A DNA stretch of 64,000 bases, taken from NCBI RefSeq assembly GCF_022489035.1, contig NZ_JAKVTV010000006.1:1-64000 (forward strand), in the 5' to 3' direction. This DNA is from Christiangramia lutea (GTDB lineage: Bacteria > Bacteroidota > Bacteroidia > Flavobacteriales > Flavobacteriaceae). The notes below the pieces were generated by a model. The model was not told where the DNA came from. It ran no database searches and saw only the letters and a list, made by a program, of their open reading frames with translations. The position numbers were made by a program, and so were the translations under genes. How positions within the stretch are numbered: position 1 is the first letter of the stretch; each line of letters opens with the position of its first letter. Positions 9,412 to 18,239 of this stretch are shown here, piece after piece.

Positions 9412-9918
9412 TCAGTCGCTGTTTTTCTTTTTGTAGATACCTTCAAATACATTGTTAAGCAGATTTCCTTTCTGGTCGTAGATCTCCCATAACTGGTTTA
9501 CGCTACCGTCTTTGTTTTCAGTCCAGGTGATCTGGTTATAATATTTACCCTTCGTCCCTTGCGTAATTTCACTTTTCAGGGTCATTTTATTTTCTGAAGC
9601 TATGCCTTTTAACTTAAGTATATTACCAGTATTGCTTATCCAGAGCTGGTTCCAGGTTTCAGTAGACGGATCATAATAATTATAACTTTTGCCAGAACCA
9701 CCATTTTCACTGGTCCAGTTTTCATTGACGATACAATTATCTTCCAGCTTTACGATTAGATTTTCACCAATTTTCTTACCGTCTTTATCAAAAACCTCCC
9801 AGTCACCAACCCAAAAATCGAATTGACTATGATCGGGTGTGCAACAGGCACAATCTGAGCTTTGCGAAAAACTTAAAGAAGGAATTATCAGCAAGAAAAA
9901 AAGTAATAGTTGTTTCAT
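9412..9918 (-). CDS. Secreted protein, DUF1579/lipocalin-like
   Basis: A 168-residue exported protein. A signal peptide (MKQLLLFFLLIIPSLSFSQ) precedes a cysteine cluster CACC near residues 24-27. The mature part begins DFWVGDWEVFDKDGKK and has repeated Trp-centred beta strands (NENWTSENGG, WNQLWISN, VNQLWEIYDQKGN). This resembles the DUF1579-type small beta-barrel proteins whose role is unknown. CACC could be part of a lipobox or a metal site, but the hydrophobic stretch ends in SFSQ, so ordinary cleavage seems more likely. It converges with dsbD with no spacer; partnership is not implied by that orientation. Confidence 0.75.
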   Translation of the reverse strand: MKQLLLFFLLIIPSLSFSQSSDCACCTPDHSQFDFWVGDWEVFDKDGKKIGENLIVKLEDNCIVNENWTSENGGSGKSYNYYDPSTETWNQLWISNTGNILKLKGIASENKMTLKSEITQGTKGKYYNQITWTENKDGSVNQLWEIYDQKGNLLNNVFEGIYKKKNSD

Positions 9919-10008
9919 ATCAATTGATTTTCAATATCTAATATACAGATAAAGATTTCGCAATCTTACATTTTGATATGAAAGCAACTATTTACGATTT
10001 GGATGCCT

Positions 10009-10245
10009 CTAAGCTTTTTCCACAGTCTCTCGATCCCATCCCCGGTCTACAGCTAATTGTTTTTGTTCCTGAATACTTTCTTTACGTAGGTTGTATAAGG
10101 TATATGCCATGTAACCAGCATAAAAAACTGAGAATATTCCTATACCTACTTTTCCGCCTTTGATAGCCGCCATTTTACCTGTTTTGTATAATACTCCTCT
10201 TATTAAAAATTTGCTAGCTAGTTTTAGCATATGTCCTGTTCCCAT
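10009..10245 (-). CDS. Small hypothetical protein with one hydrophobic segment
   Basis: 78 residues. A basic N-terminal half (KFLIRGVLYKTGKMAAIKGGK) precedes a hydrophobic segment VGIGIFSVFYAGYMAYTLY and a charged C-terminus. I do not recognise a family. I preferred it over the overlapping plus-strand frame 9978-10163 because it fits head-to-tail behind the SDR gene (29-base gap), has a clean membrane segment, and the plus frame looks like random translation rich in Cys, Pro and Leu. It is probably cotranscribed with the upstream SDR. Confidence 0.6.
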   Translation of the reverse strand: MGTGHMLKLASKFLIRGVLYKTGKMAAIKGGKVGIGIFSVFYAGYMAYTLYNLRKESIQEQKQLAVDRGWDRETVEKA

Positions 10246-10274
10246 AATATCTTGATTAAAAATTTTCTGCCATT

Positions 10275-11006
10275 TCAGGATTTTCCTGTTGGTTTTACTA
10301 ATAGTTCATTAACGTTTACAGACTCTGGCTGGGAGATCGCATAAAAAACGGCGTCTGCAATATGGCTGGTTTTCAGCTTTGGTTCGTCTCCTCCATAATT
10401 CTTGTCGTCGAGTAATTCCTGGTCCGTAATGTCGTTCCTTAGGTCGGTTTCAACGGTGCCAGGTTCTATAGCGGTCACCCTAATATTGAATTCTGGTGAA
10501 AGTTCCATCCGCATCGCTTTTGATAATTCAATTACTGCGGCCTTGGAAGCTCCATAAACGGCTCCTCCGGCAAAGATCTCTTTGCCATCTACAGAAGCAA
10601 TGTTTACGATATGGCCATTCTTTAATTGTTTCATTACAGGCAATACCGAGTATATACAGCGAAGCGTTCCTTTTACATTCACTTCAACCGTATTCAGCCA
10701 CTCATCAAGATGCCTGTTTTTGAGATAAGTTAAGGGCATGATCCCGGCAGAATTTACAAGTACATCTATTCTTTTATATTTTTCCATTACCTCATTAAAG
10801 GCTTTGCTTACGCTTTCTGTACTGCTTACATCCATTTCAACAACCATACTTTCTGATGGAAGTTCTTTTTGGATCTTTTTCATCTTATCCAGGCTTCTGC
10901 TGGCCAGAACCACAATATATTTTTCTTCTGAAAGTTTCCTGGCGATGCCTTCTCCAATTCCGCTGCTTCCTCCGGTAATTACTGCAATTTTCATTTCTTC
11001 ACTCAT
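10275..11006 (-). CDS. Short-chain dehydrogenase/reductase
   Basis: A 243-residue classical SDR of the NADP(H)-dependent YdfG-like group. The cofactor motif TGGSSGIG is near residue 11, VNSAG is a variant of NNAG, the catalytic Ser lies in NIASVDG, and YGASK supplies the Tyr and Lys. The PGTVETDLRND segment is typical of serine/3-hydroxy acid dehydrogenase-like members. The substrate cannot be predicted. It is divergent from the lipoprotein gene at 11141, with about 134 bases of shared upstream region. Confidence 0.88.
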   Translation of the reverse strand: MSEEMKIAVITGGSSGIGEGIARKLSEEKYIVVLASRSLDKMKKIQKELPSESMVVEMDVSSTESVSKAFNEVMEKYKRIDVLVNSAGIMPLTYLKNRHLDEWLNTVEVNVKGTLRCIYSVLPVMKQLKNGHIVNIASVDGKEIFAGGAVYGASKAAVIELSKAMRMELSPEFNIRVTAIEPGTVETDLRNDITDQELLDDKNYGGDEPKLKTSHIADAVFYAISQPESVNVNELLVKPTGKS

Positions 11007-11140
11007 TCTTTTCAGCTTTTGAGATAATATGAAGAATAGACAGGAGAATCTACGTTAAGATAATTTCAAATAACACATATTTAACGCGTGTAGACCATAT
11101 TGAAATTTTGTTCGTTATATCTTCGTAAAAAGTTTAAACC

Positions 11141-12157
11141 TTGAAAAAGACAAATTTCTTACTATCGGCTTTAGGAGTAATTTTTTTGCTGTCCTGCAGC
11201 AGTGATGACAATAGTGATACCGGTGTGGTGACTTCCGAAATGGCTTACCTTTTTGCCACTACCCATAATGGTGATGTGAAAAGGTATGATATTAACACGG
11301 GGACCATCACTACCTATGCGAATTCATCTTCAGATTCTGAAGGAATTTATTATTCTGACGTTGACGATTCTTTTACCATTGTATCAAGATCCTCCGGGAG
11401 ACTGGAATCTTATCTCAATATATCTGAACTGGGCAGTGGTGAAACCGTGAATCCTGAAAACTCTATAGTGGGGAGTCCTGATCTTGAGAGTCCGCGAGAT
11501 CTAACTGTGAATGGAGACTATTATGTGGTTTCAGATAACACAGATCTTGATGGGGACGAAACTACTCCTGAAGGGAGATTGTTCATTTATATAAGGACAG
11601 CAACAGGTTTTGTGCTCAGGAATATTGTGCAAACCAAGTTTAAGGTTTGGGGTATCGAGTTTGTTGGAGAAGATCTTTTCGCCGTTGTAGATGAAACAAG
11701 CAGACTAGCTGTTTATCGCGATTTTCTCAATTCAAATCGTATCAACCAGGTTGTTACGGCAAATAAGATTATTGCCATTCAGGGAATAGTGCGGGCTCAT
11801 GGGTTGGATTACGACGGTGGAAATATGATCCTGTCTGATATTGGTGAAGCTGAATCAAGCTCGGATGGGGCTCTTCACGTGATCGAAAATTTTGATCAAA
11901 AATTCTCTAACACCGATAATGGTGGATTTATTGGAGCTGAAGATCAGCTTAGAATATCGGGAAATAATACTTTACTGGGTAACCCGGTGAATGTGGTTTA
12001 TGATTCTGCTTATAACGTCATCTTCGTTGCAGAGGTTTTAAACAATAATGGAAGGATCCTGGCTTTTAATAATGCTACCTCTGTTTCGGGAAATATTTCA
12101 CCAGACCTCACCTATGCATTGCAAGAGGTTTCTTCTGTTTTTTTTCATACAGAATAG
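11141..12157 (+). CDS. Lipoprotein with beta-propeller-like repeats
   Basis: A 338-residue predicted lipoprotein. The N-terminus MKKTNFLLSALGVIFLLSC has a lipobox ending in Cys19, followed by an Asp/Ser-rich linker typical of exported Bacteroidota lipoproteins. The body has spaced repeats such as YLFATTHNGDVKRYDINTG, GRLFIYIRTATGF and DLFAVVDETSRLAVYRD, which suggest an SMP-30/NHL-type beta-propeller. No catalytic residues are identified. The start is TTG at 11141. Function unknown. Confidence 0.75.
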   Translation: MKKTNFLLSALGVIFLLSCSSDDNSDTGVVTSEMAYLFATTHNGDVKRYDINTGTITTYANSSSDSEGIYYSDVDDSFTIVSRSSGRLESYLNISELGSGETVNPENSIVGSPDLESPRDLTVNGDYYVVSDNTDLDGDETTPEGRLFIYIRTATGFVLRNIVQTKFKVWGIEFVGEDLFAVVDETSRLAVYRDFLNSNRINQVVTANKIIAIQGIVRAHGLDYDGGNMILSDIGEAESSSDGALHVIENFDQKFSNTDNGGFIGAEDQLRISGNNTLLGNPVNVVYDSAYNVIFVAEVLNNNGRILAFNNATSVSGNISPDLTYALQEVSSVFFHTE

Positions 12158-12289
12158 AAGTTTAATTTTTTCGACCATTTTCAGATTTTCGAATTTTTTT
12201 AGTTCTCTGAATCGTATCAAATTCAGGGTTTTCAAGGCTTTGTTACCTGGTTTTAATGCAAGTTTAACGAGCGGAAGAAAAATTTGATA

Positions 12290-12297
12290 TACTTTTG
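12290..12297 (+). promoter_or_regulatory. Promoter -7 box of topA
   Basis: TACTTTTG matches TAnnTTTG exactly and lies 21 bases before the ATG at 12319. Because it overlaps the alternative TTG start at 12295, it argues for the ATG. Confidence 0.6.
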
Positions 12298-12318
12298 CAA
12301 TTACAAACCGACAGTTTT

Positions 12319-14835
12319 ATGGCTAAGAATTTAGTGATTGTAGAGTCTCCAGCGAAGGCTAAAACCATTGAAAAATTTCTGGGAACCGACTATAAGGTTG
12401 CTTCCAGCTTTGGGCATATCGCAGATTTGCCCACCAAGGAAATTGGGGTGGATACCGAGGGAGATTTTACTCCTAAATATATTGTCTCAAAAGATAAAAA
12501 GGATGTAGTGCGTAAGCTTAAGGGGCTTGCGAAAAATGCAGAGACAGTATGGCTGGCGAGTGATGAAGACCGCGAGGGGGAAGCTATCGCCTGGCATTTG
12601 GCTGAAGAGCTGAAACTTAAGGACGATAAGACCAAGCGAATCGTTTTTCATGAGATCACGAAATCTGCCATTCTAAAGGCAATCGAAAATCCAAGAGGAA
12701 TAGATTATAACCTTGTAAATGCACAGCAGGCAAGAAGGGTTTTAGACAGGTTGGTAGGATATGAGCTTTCGCCGGTCTTGTGGAGAAAAGTAAAAGGAGG
12801 CCTTTCGGCAGGGCGAGTACAATCAGTTGCAGTTAGGCTTATTGTTGAAAGAGAACGCGAAATTCAGGATTTTAAACCTGAAGCTTCCTATAGAATTGAT
12901 GCCGAATTTTCTACTGAAGAAGGAAAGAGTTTTAAGGCTAAAATTCCTAAGAATTTTGAGACGAAAGAAGAAGCTGAAAAGTTTCTGAAAGAAAATATTG
13001 GTGCAAATTTCAAAGTAGCCGATCTTACTACTAAACCGGCAAAAAAGAATCCTGCACCACCATTTACCACTTCCACACTTCAGCAGGAAGCGGCCAGAAA
13101 ATTATATTTTTCCGTAAGTAAGACTATGACCATGGCGCAACGTCTATACGAAGCTGGTCATATTACTTATATGAGAACCGATAGTGTAAATCTTTCTGAA
13201 GACGCCCGCAAAGGAGCTAAGGAAGAGATATTGAAGGCATATGGAGATAAGTATGCAAAAGCCCGTCAGTTCAAAGGGAAATCTAAAGGAGCACAGGAAG
13301 CTCACGAAGCGATTCGCCCTACGAATTTTGCTAAGCATTCAATTTCAGGAGATAGAGATCAGCAGCGTTTATATGAATTGATCTGGAAAAGAGCGATCGC
13401 CTCTCAAATGAGTGATGCGCTACTAGAAAGGACGAATGTAAAGATCGAAGCAGATAAGCACGATAATCTATTTACGGCGAATGGTGAAGTTTTGAAGTTT
13501 GACGGATTCCTGAAGGTATACCTGGAAGGAAGCGATGAGGAAGATGAAGAGCAAAGCGGAATGTTACCTGCACTAAAGGTGAATGATCCGCTAAATAATG
13601 AATTCATTACGGCCACAGAAAGATTTACGAGACCTCCATATAGATATACTGAAGCTTCTCTGGTTAAAAAACTGGAAGAACTGGGAATTGGAAGGCCGTC
13701 AACTTATGCTCCAACCATCTCTACAATTCAAAGCAGGAATTATATTGAAAAAGGTTCTGTAGATGGGACCGAGAGGAATTATGTACAGTTCGAGCTTAAA
13801 AACGACCAGTTAAAGGAGAAAACTTTAACCGAAACCGTTGGGAGCGATAAAGGAAAAATGGTTCCCACAGCAACAGGAATGGTGGTTAATGACTTTCTGG
13901 TAAATCATTTTTCCAATATTCTGGATTATAATTTTACCGCCAGAGTAGAGGAAAGTTTCGATAATATCGCAGAAGGGAATAAGGAATGGACGGCGATGAT
14001 GAAGGAATTCTATAAGGATTTTCATCCACACGTTCAGGATGTGGCTAAAAATGCCGACAGGGAAGTTGGAGAGAGAATTCTGGGTGAAGACCCGGAAACA
14101 GGGAAGCCGGTAAGTGTGAGATTAGGGAAATTCGGGCCTATGGTGCAAATTGGTAGCGTGGAAGACGATGAAAAACCTAAATTCGCCAGCTTAAGTCCAG
14201 ACCAGAATATGGAAACCCTTACTTATGAAGAGGCGATGGATCTTTTCCAGCTTCCGAAGAAACTGGGTGAATATAAGGGTGAGAACGTAGAGGTTAACAA
14301 TGGCCGATATGGTCCATATGTGCGATTTGGAAAGAAATTCGTATCGCTCGAAAAGGGCGAGGATCCTTTGAATGTTGACTTTGATCGTGCTATGGAGCTT
14401 GTCAAGGAAAAGGAAAAAGCAGATGCACCTATTTATGAATATAAAGAATTACCTGTTCAGAAAGGTGTGGGAAGATTTGGTCCATACTTAAAATGGAATA
14501 ATATGTTCATTAACGTGAACAAAAAATACGATTTCGATAATCTTTCCGGGGATGATATCGAAGAGTTGATCGAGGATAAGCTTAGGAAGGAACGTGAAAA
14601 GCTTATCCACCATTGGGAAGAAGAAGGTATTAGAGTAGAGAAAGCCAGGTGGGGAAGATTTAATGTGATAAAAGGCAAAACCAAGGTGGAGCTTCCAAAG
14701 ACCACAAAAGCTGAAGAGTTGACTCTCGAAGAGGTAAAAGATATTCTTGAGAAGAATACCAAGAAAAAGAAACCTGCGAAAAAGAAGACAACCCGAAAGA
14801 AAAGTACCAAAAGCAAAACCACCAAAAAGAAATAA
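12319..14835 (+). CDS. topA: DNA topoisomerase I
   Basis: 838 residues from the ATG at 12319. Type IA topoisomerase relaxes negative supercoils through a tyrosyl-DNA intermediate. The TOPRIM domain starts at the N-terminus (NLVIVESPAKAKTIEKFLG, with DEDREGEA as the acidic metal site). The catalytic Tyr284 lies in ITYMRTDS. The central gate domain ends near 600 and is followed by several Topo C-terminal repeats (RLGKFGPMVQIG, NGRYGPYVRFG, GVGRFGPYLKWN) instead of zinc fingers, then a very Lys-rich tail, as is common in Bacteroidota. The frame extends to a TTG at 12295, but the -7 box overlaps it. Followed after three bases by the ureohydrolase-like gene. Confidence 0.96.
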   Translation: MAKNLVIVESPAKAKTIEKFLGTDYKVASSFGHIADLPTKEIGVDTEGDFTPKYIVSKDKKDVVRKLKGLAKNAETVWLASDEDREGEAIAWHLAEELKLKDDKTKRIVFHEITKSAILKAIENPRGIDYNLVNAQQARRVLDRLVGYELSPVLWRKVKGGLSAGRVQSVAVRLIVEREREIQDFKPEASYRIDAEFSTEEGKSFKAKIPKNFETKEEAEKFLKENIGANFKVADLTTKPAKKNPAPPFTTSTLQQEAARKLYFSVSKTMTMAQRLYEAGHITYMRTDSVNLSEDARKGAKEEILKAYGDKYAKARQFKGKSKGAQEAHEAIRPTNFAKHSISGDRDQQRLYELIWKRAIASQMSDALLERTNVKIEADKHDNLFTANGEVLKFDGFLKVYLEGSDEEDEEQSGMLPALKVNDPLNNEFITATERFTRPPYRYTEASLVKKLEELGIGRPSTYAPTISTIQSRNYIEKGSVDGTERNYVQFELKNDQLKEKTLTETVGSDKGKMVPTATGMVVNDFLVNHFSNILDYNFTARVEESFDNIAEGNKEWTAMMKEFYKDFHPHVQDVAKNADREVGERILGEDPETGKPVSVRLGKFGPMVQIGSVEDDEKPKFASLSPDQNMETLTYEEAMDLFQLPKKLGEYKGENVEVNNGRYGPYVRFGKKFVSLEKGEDPLNVDFDRAMELVKEKEKADAPIYEYKELPVQKGVGRFGPYLKWNNMFINVNKKYDFDNLSGDDIEELIEDKLRKEREKLIHHWEEEGIRVEKARWGRFNVIKGKTKVELPKTTKAEELTLEEVKDILEKNTKKKKPAKKKTTRKKSTKSKTTKKK

Positions 14836-14838
14836 AAT

Positions 14839-15999
14839 ATGGAGTTCGATTTTCTTAGTCCGGTAAATGATGATTTGCTGGATGAGATAAAGAGTTTAAA
14901 TCCTCAATCCATAGGTGCTAATATTCGACTTCATACCAGCAGGTCTGGTTTGCCCGAATTGGAAGGAGTAAACGTGGCTATTTTTGGTGTGTGGGAAAAT
15001 CGGAGATCTGTCAGGCCATCAGATGCACCAGATTTTAATCATTTAAGAAGCCAGTTCTATTCTTTGTACCCGGGTAACTGGAAAATAAATCTTGCTGATC
15101 TAGGAGATATAGAGCCCGGGGCCACGGTGGAAGATTCATATTTCGCAGTCCAGCATCTCGTTGAAAGTCTCGTTAAACAGGATATAATACCTGTTATAAT
15201 TGGAGGTAGTCAGGATCTAATATATGCTCAATACAGGGCTTATGATAATTTAGATCAAATGGTTAACCTTGTGAATATTGACAGTAGATTTGATTTGGGT
15301 GATGCCGAAAAAGCGATTTCAAATCATTCCTATGTAGGAAAAATCGTAGTTGATCAACCTTATAATTTATTTAATTATACCACTGTGGGATATCAAACCT
15401 ATTTCAATTCACAGGAGGAAATAGAGTTGATGGAAAGGTTGTTCTTCGAAGCATACAGGTTAGGTGAAGTAACTTCAGATATCTCGCTCATGGAGCCAAT
15501 TTTCAGGAGTGCAAACATCGTAGGGATGGATCTTGGCGCGATAGATTCTTCTGCTATGAATTCAGCATATTTTAATTCTCCTAATGGCTTTAATGGAAGG
15601 GAGATATGTGCGCTTTCTAGATATGTCGGTATAAGCGATAAGGTTTCATCATTTGGGATCTATGAATATCAGGAAAAAATGGGCAGTCTGTCTAACATGC
15701 TGGTAGCCCAAATTATATGGTATTTCATTGAAGGGGTAAATTATCGAAGTAATGAAAATACTATTTCAGCAAAAAAAGAGTTTATAAAGTATCAGGTGCC
15801 AATTGACGATGAGGTGCTAGTATTCTTTAAAAGCCCCTATAGTGGGCGTTGGTGGATAGAAATTCCATTTTCGTCGAATGTGAATACTAAATTAAAACGG
15901 CATACGTTATTACCTTGCAGCGAAGAAGATTATCTGGAAGCCTGCAATCAGGTAATACCGGAGCGCTGGTATAAAGCCAAAAGAAAAAACGAAGTCTAA
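14839..15999 (+). CDS. Ureohydrolase-fold protein lacking metal ligands
   Basis: 386 residues with the arginase/formimidoylglutamase fold, but the manganese-binding signatures are altered. The usual GGDH is GGSQ (122-125), DAHxD is DSRFD (148-152), and the third SxDxDxxDP motif reads GMDLGAID (229-236). The histidines and several aspartates needed for the dinuclear metal site are therefore missing, so hydrolase activity is unlikely. It starts three bases after topA and precedes gldK by 116 bases. A structural or regulatory role linked to gliding is possible but is inferred from location only. The fold assignment rests on motif positions I aligned by eye. Confidence 0.75.
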   Translation: MEFDFLSPVNDDLLDEIKSLNPQSIGANIRLHTSRSGLPELEGVNVAIFGVWENRRSVRPSDAPDFNHLRSQFYSLYPGNWKINLADLGDIEPGATVEDSYFAVQHLVESLVKQDIIPVIIGGSQDLIYAQYRAYDNLDQMVNLVNIDSRFDLGDAEKAISNHSYVGKIVVDQPYNLFNYTTVGYQTYFNSQEEIELMERLFFEAYRLGEVTSDISLMEPIFRSANIVGMDLGAIDSSAMNSAYFNSPNGFNGREICALSRYVGISDKVSSFGIYEYQEKMGSLSNMLVAQIIWYFIEGVNYRSNENTISAKKEFIKYQVPIDDEVLVFFKSPYSGRWWIEIPFSSNVNTKLKRHTLLPCSEEDYLEACNQVIPERWYKAKRKNEV

Positions 16000-16115
16000 A
16001 ATTATATTCAGACATTTATTCTGATTTACTGTATTTTTATCTGAAATATTGTTTTTTAAAAAATAATTAGATAGGTTTACTGCCGTAAATCAAAATGTCT
16101 TAACCTAAGATAATT

Positions 16116-17480
16116 ATGAAGAAGTATATTTCGCTCATTGCTGTTCTGGCCTTGCTTTCAAGTTGTGGAGGAGGTGATCGTGGACAGCTTGTAGGTGCGG
16201 AGGGGAAGAAGTGGAATCCGGAGAAGCCTTATGGTATGACATTGATTCCGGGAGGCGCATTCATTATGGGTAAATCTGATGATGATATTGCCGGGCAGAA
16301 GAATGCACCACCAAAAACTGTTACCGTTCGATCTTTCTATATGGACGAAACAGAAATCACAAATGCGGAGTATAGACAATTCGTAGACTACGTCAAAGAT
16401 TCTGTAGTAAGAGTAGAATTAGCAAAAATGGCTGAATTACAGGGAGCGACTCCTGGTGATGATGCTATTGGAGAATATGCTTTCGCTGATGCCGAGGAGG
16501 GTGAGATGACACCTTACGAGGAGTATATGTTAAATACTTACGGTCAGGGAGGTCCAACAGACGATTATGCCAACAGAAGGCTAAACAAGGATATTGATAT
16601 TATCTGGGATACTCAGGATTATCCTGATGTTTATTATGCTGAGGTAATGGATTCCATGTATATTCCAATGGATGAGGTTTACAATGGCCAACGAACCATA
16701 GATGTAAAAAAACTGAAATTCAAGTATTCTTATATGGATATTCAATCTGCAGCCAAGCAGAGCGGAAAGCGTAGTAATTACATCAAGAAGGAAGAAGTTG
16801 CTATTTACCCAGATACTACTGTTTGGATCAAAGATTTTAATTATTCATATAATGAGCCTATGCATAATGATTATTTCTGGCATAGCGCTTTCGACGATTA
16901 CCCTGTTGTAGGTGTTTCCTGGAAACAGGCTAGAGCCTTTACGCAATGGAGAACAAAATATCATAACGACTTCCGTAGAGAAAAAGGTGATGCAAATGTT
17001 CCTTCCTACAGGTTGCCAACCGAAGGGGAGTGGGAATATGCTGCCAGAGGTGGTCTGGAAGGAGCTTCATATCCATGGGGTGGTCCTTACACGCTTAATG
17101 ACCGCGGATGTTTTATGGCTAACTTCAAGCCTTTAAGAGGTGATTACGCAGCCGATCAGGCACTGTATACCGTTGAGGCAAAATCTTACGATCCTAATGA
17201 TTACGGATTGTACAATATGGCCGGGAATGTGGCTGAGTGGGTTGATTCTTCATACGATCCAGGATCTTATGAGTATATGTCTACGATGAACCCAACGGTA
17301 AATAATCCTCAGGATCTTAGAAAAGTAGTTCGAGGTGGATCATGGAAAGATGTGGCTTATTTTCTTCAAGTAAGTTCAAGGGATTATGAATATATGGATT
17401 CGGCAAGAAGTTATATTGGGTTTAGAACCGTTCAGGATTACCTGGGTACCGATGTAACGCTTAACCAAAAGAATCCATAA
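16116..17480 (+). CDS. gldK: Gliding motility / T9SS lipoprotein GldK
   Basis: A 454-residue lipoprotein (MKKYISLIAVLALLSSC, lipobox Cys17) with a formylglycine-generating-enzyme-like domain: MTLIPGGAFIMGKSDDD, DETEITNAEYRQFV, RLPTEGEWEYAARGG, NMAGNVAEWVDSSY and VRGGSW. GldK/PorK forms the outer-membrane-associated periplasmic ring with GldN in the type IX secretion system and is also needed for gliding. The FGE fold is structural here. It is the first of the gldKLMN cluster, whose order is that of Flavobacterium johnsoniae. A possible -7 element TAGGTTTA lies near 16070. Confidence 0.95.
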   Translation: MKKYISLIAVLALLSSCGGGDRGQLVGAEGKKWNPEKPYGMTLIPGGAFIMGKSDDDIAGQKNAPPKTVTVRSFYMDETEITNAEYRQFVDYVKDSVVRVELAKMAELQGATPGDDAIGEYAFADAEEGEMTPYEEYMLNTYGQGGPTDDYANRRLNKDIDIIWDTQDYPDVYYAEVMDSMYIPMDEVYNGQRTIDVKKLKFKYSYMDIQSAAKQSGKRSNYIKKEEVAIYPDTTVWIKDFNYSYNEPMHNDYFWHSAFDDYPVVGVSWKQARAFTQWRTKYHNDFRREKGDANVPSYRLPTEGEWEYAARGGLEGASYPWGGPYTLNDRGCFMANFKPLRGDYAADQALYTVEAKSYDPNDYGLYNMAGNVAEWVDSSYDPGSYEYMSTMNPTVNNPQDLRKVVRGGSWKDVAYFLQVSSRDYEYMDSARSYIGFRTVQDYLGTDVTLNQKNP

Positions 17481-17538
17481 TACAAATTGGAACTTAAACC
17501 TATCAATAAAACAACTAAGAAATCTAAACATTAGAGTT

Positions 17539-18186
17539 ATGGCAAATTCAAGATCAACAAAAAAAGTGACCAATATGGTGTATGGTCTGGGAGCATCTGT
17601 AGTTATACTGGGTGCCCTTTTTAAAATCATGCACTGGCCTGGTGGTAATCCAATGTTAATTTTAGGACTTATCGTAGAGGCCCTGGTATTCGCTTATTCG
17701 GCATTTGAGCCGGTAGACGATGACCTGGACTGGTCTTTAGTGTATCCTGAACTGGCTGGAGGAACTGCAAAAAATAGAGGAGCTGTAGTAGTAGAGGAAA
17801 AAGAAGCAGAAGGAATGCTTTCTAAAAAACTTGATGCTATGCTTAAAGAGGCAAAACTTGATGCAAATCTTATGGCTTCTTTAGGAGAGAGTATCAAAAA
17901 TTTTGAAGGAGCAGCTAAAGGGATTGCCCCAACTGTAGATTCAATGGCTTCTCAAAAGAAATATAGTGAAGAGTTAAGCGTTGCCGCGGCACAAATGGAA
18001 ACTCTAAATAATATTTATAAAGCTCAGGTAGAATCTGCAGCTAAACAGGCTGAAGTTAATCAGGAAGTTGCAGAGAACGCCGGAAAACTTAAGGCCCAAA
18101 TGGATTCACTTGCAGATAACATGGCATCATTAAATAATGTTTATGGTGGAATGTTAACAGCAATGAACGGAAAAGTTAGAGTCTAA
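17539..18186 (+). CDS. gldL: Gliding motility / T9SS inner-membrane motor protein GldL
   Basis: 215 residues. Two N-terminal transmembrane helices (VYGLGASVVILGALFKIMHW and PMLILGLIVEALVFAYSAF) are followed by a long soluble coiled-coil region. The conserved GldL N-terminus includes KIMHWPGG and an acidic residue (E) in the second helix that is important for the proton-driven GldLM motor in known systems. It lies 58 bases after gldK and 53 before gldM, which is consistent with one operon. Confidence 0.95.
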   Translation: MANSRSTKKVTNMVYGLGASVVILGALFKIMHWPGGNPMLILGLIVEALVFAYSAFEPVDDDLDWSLVYPELAGGTAKNRGAVVVEEKEAEGMLSKKLDAMLKEAKLDANLMASLGESIKNFEGAAKGIAPTVDSMASQKKYSEELSVAAAQMETLNNIYKAQVESAAKQAEVNQEVAENAGKLKAQMDSLADNMASLNNVYGGMLTAMNGKVRV

Positions 18187-18239
18187 TTGATAATTTTTCA
18201 ATTAAGCTGTTATATTAATTTAAAAACAACTAATTAGAC

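Noticed and set aside
9978-10163. Plus-strand 61-codon frame
   Set aside because: Overlaps the more convincing minus-strand membrane protein at 10009-10245; composition looks like random translation.
12295-12318. TTG at 12295 as the topA start
   Set aside because: It overlaps the -7 box and adds eight residues not typical for TopA, whose N-terminus begins close to NLVIVESPAKAK.
14457-14825. 122-codon minus-strand frame over the end of topA
   Set aside because: It is the mirror of the Lys-rich tail (AAA/AAG read as TTT/CTT), giving a spurious hydrophobic protein.
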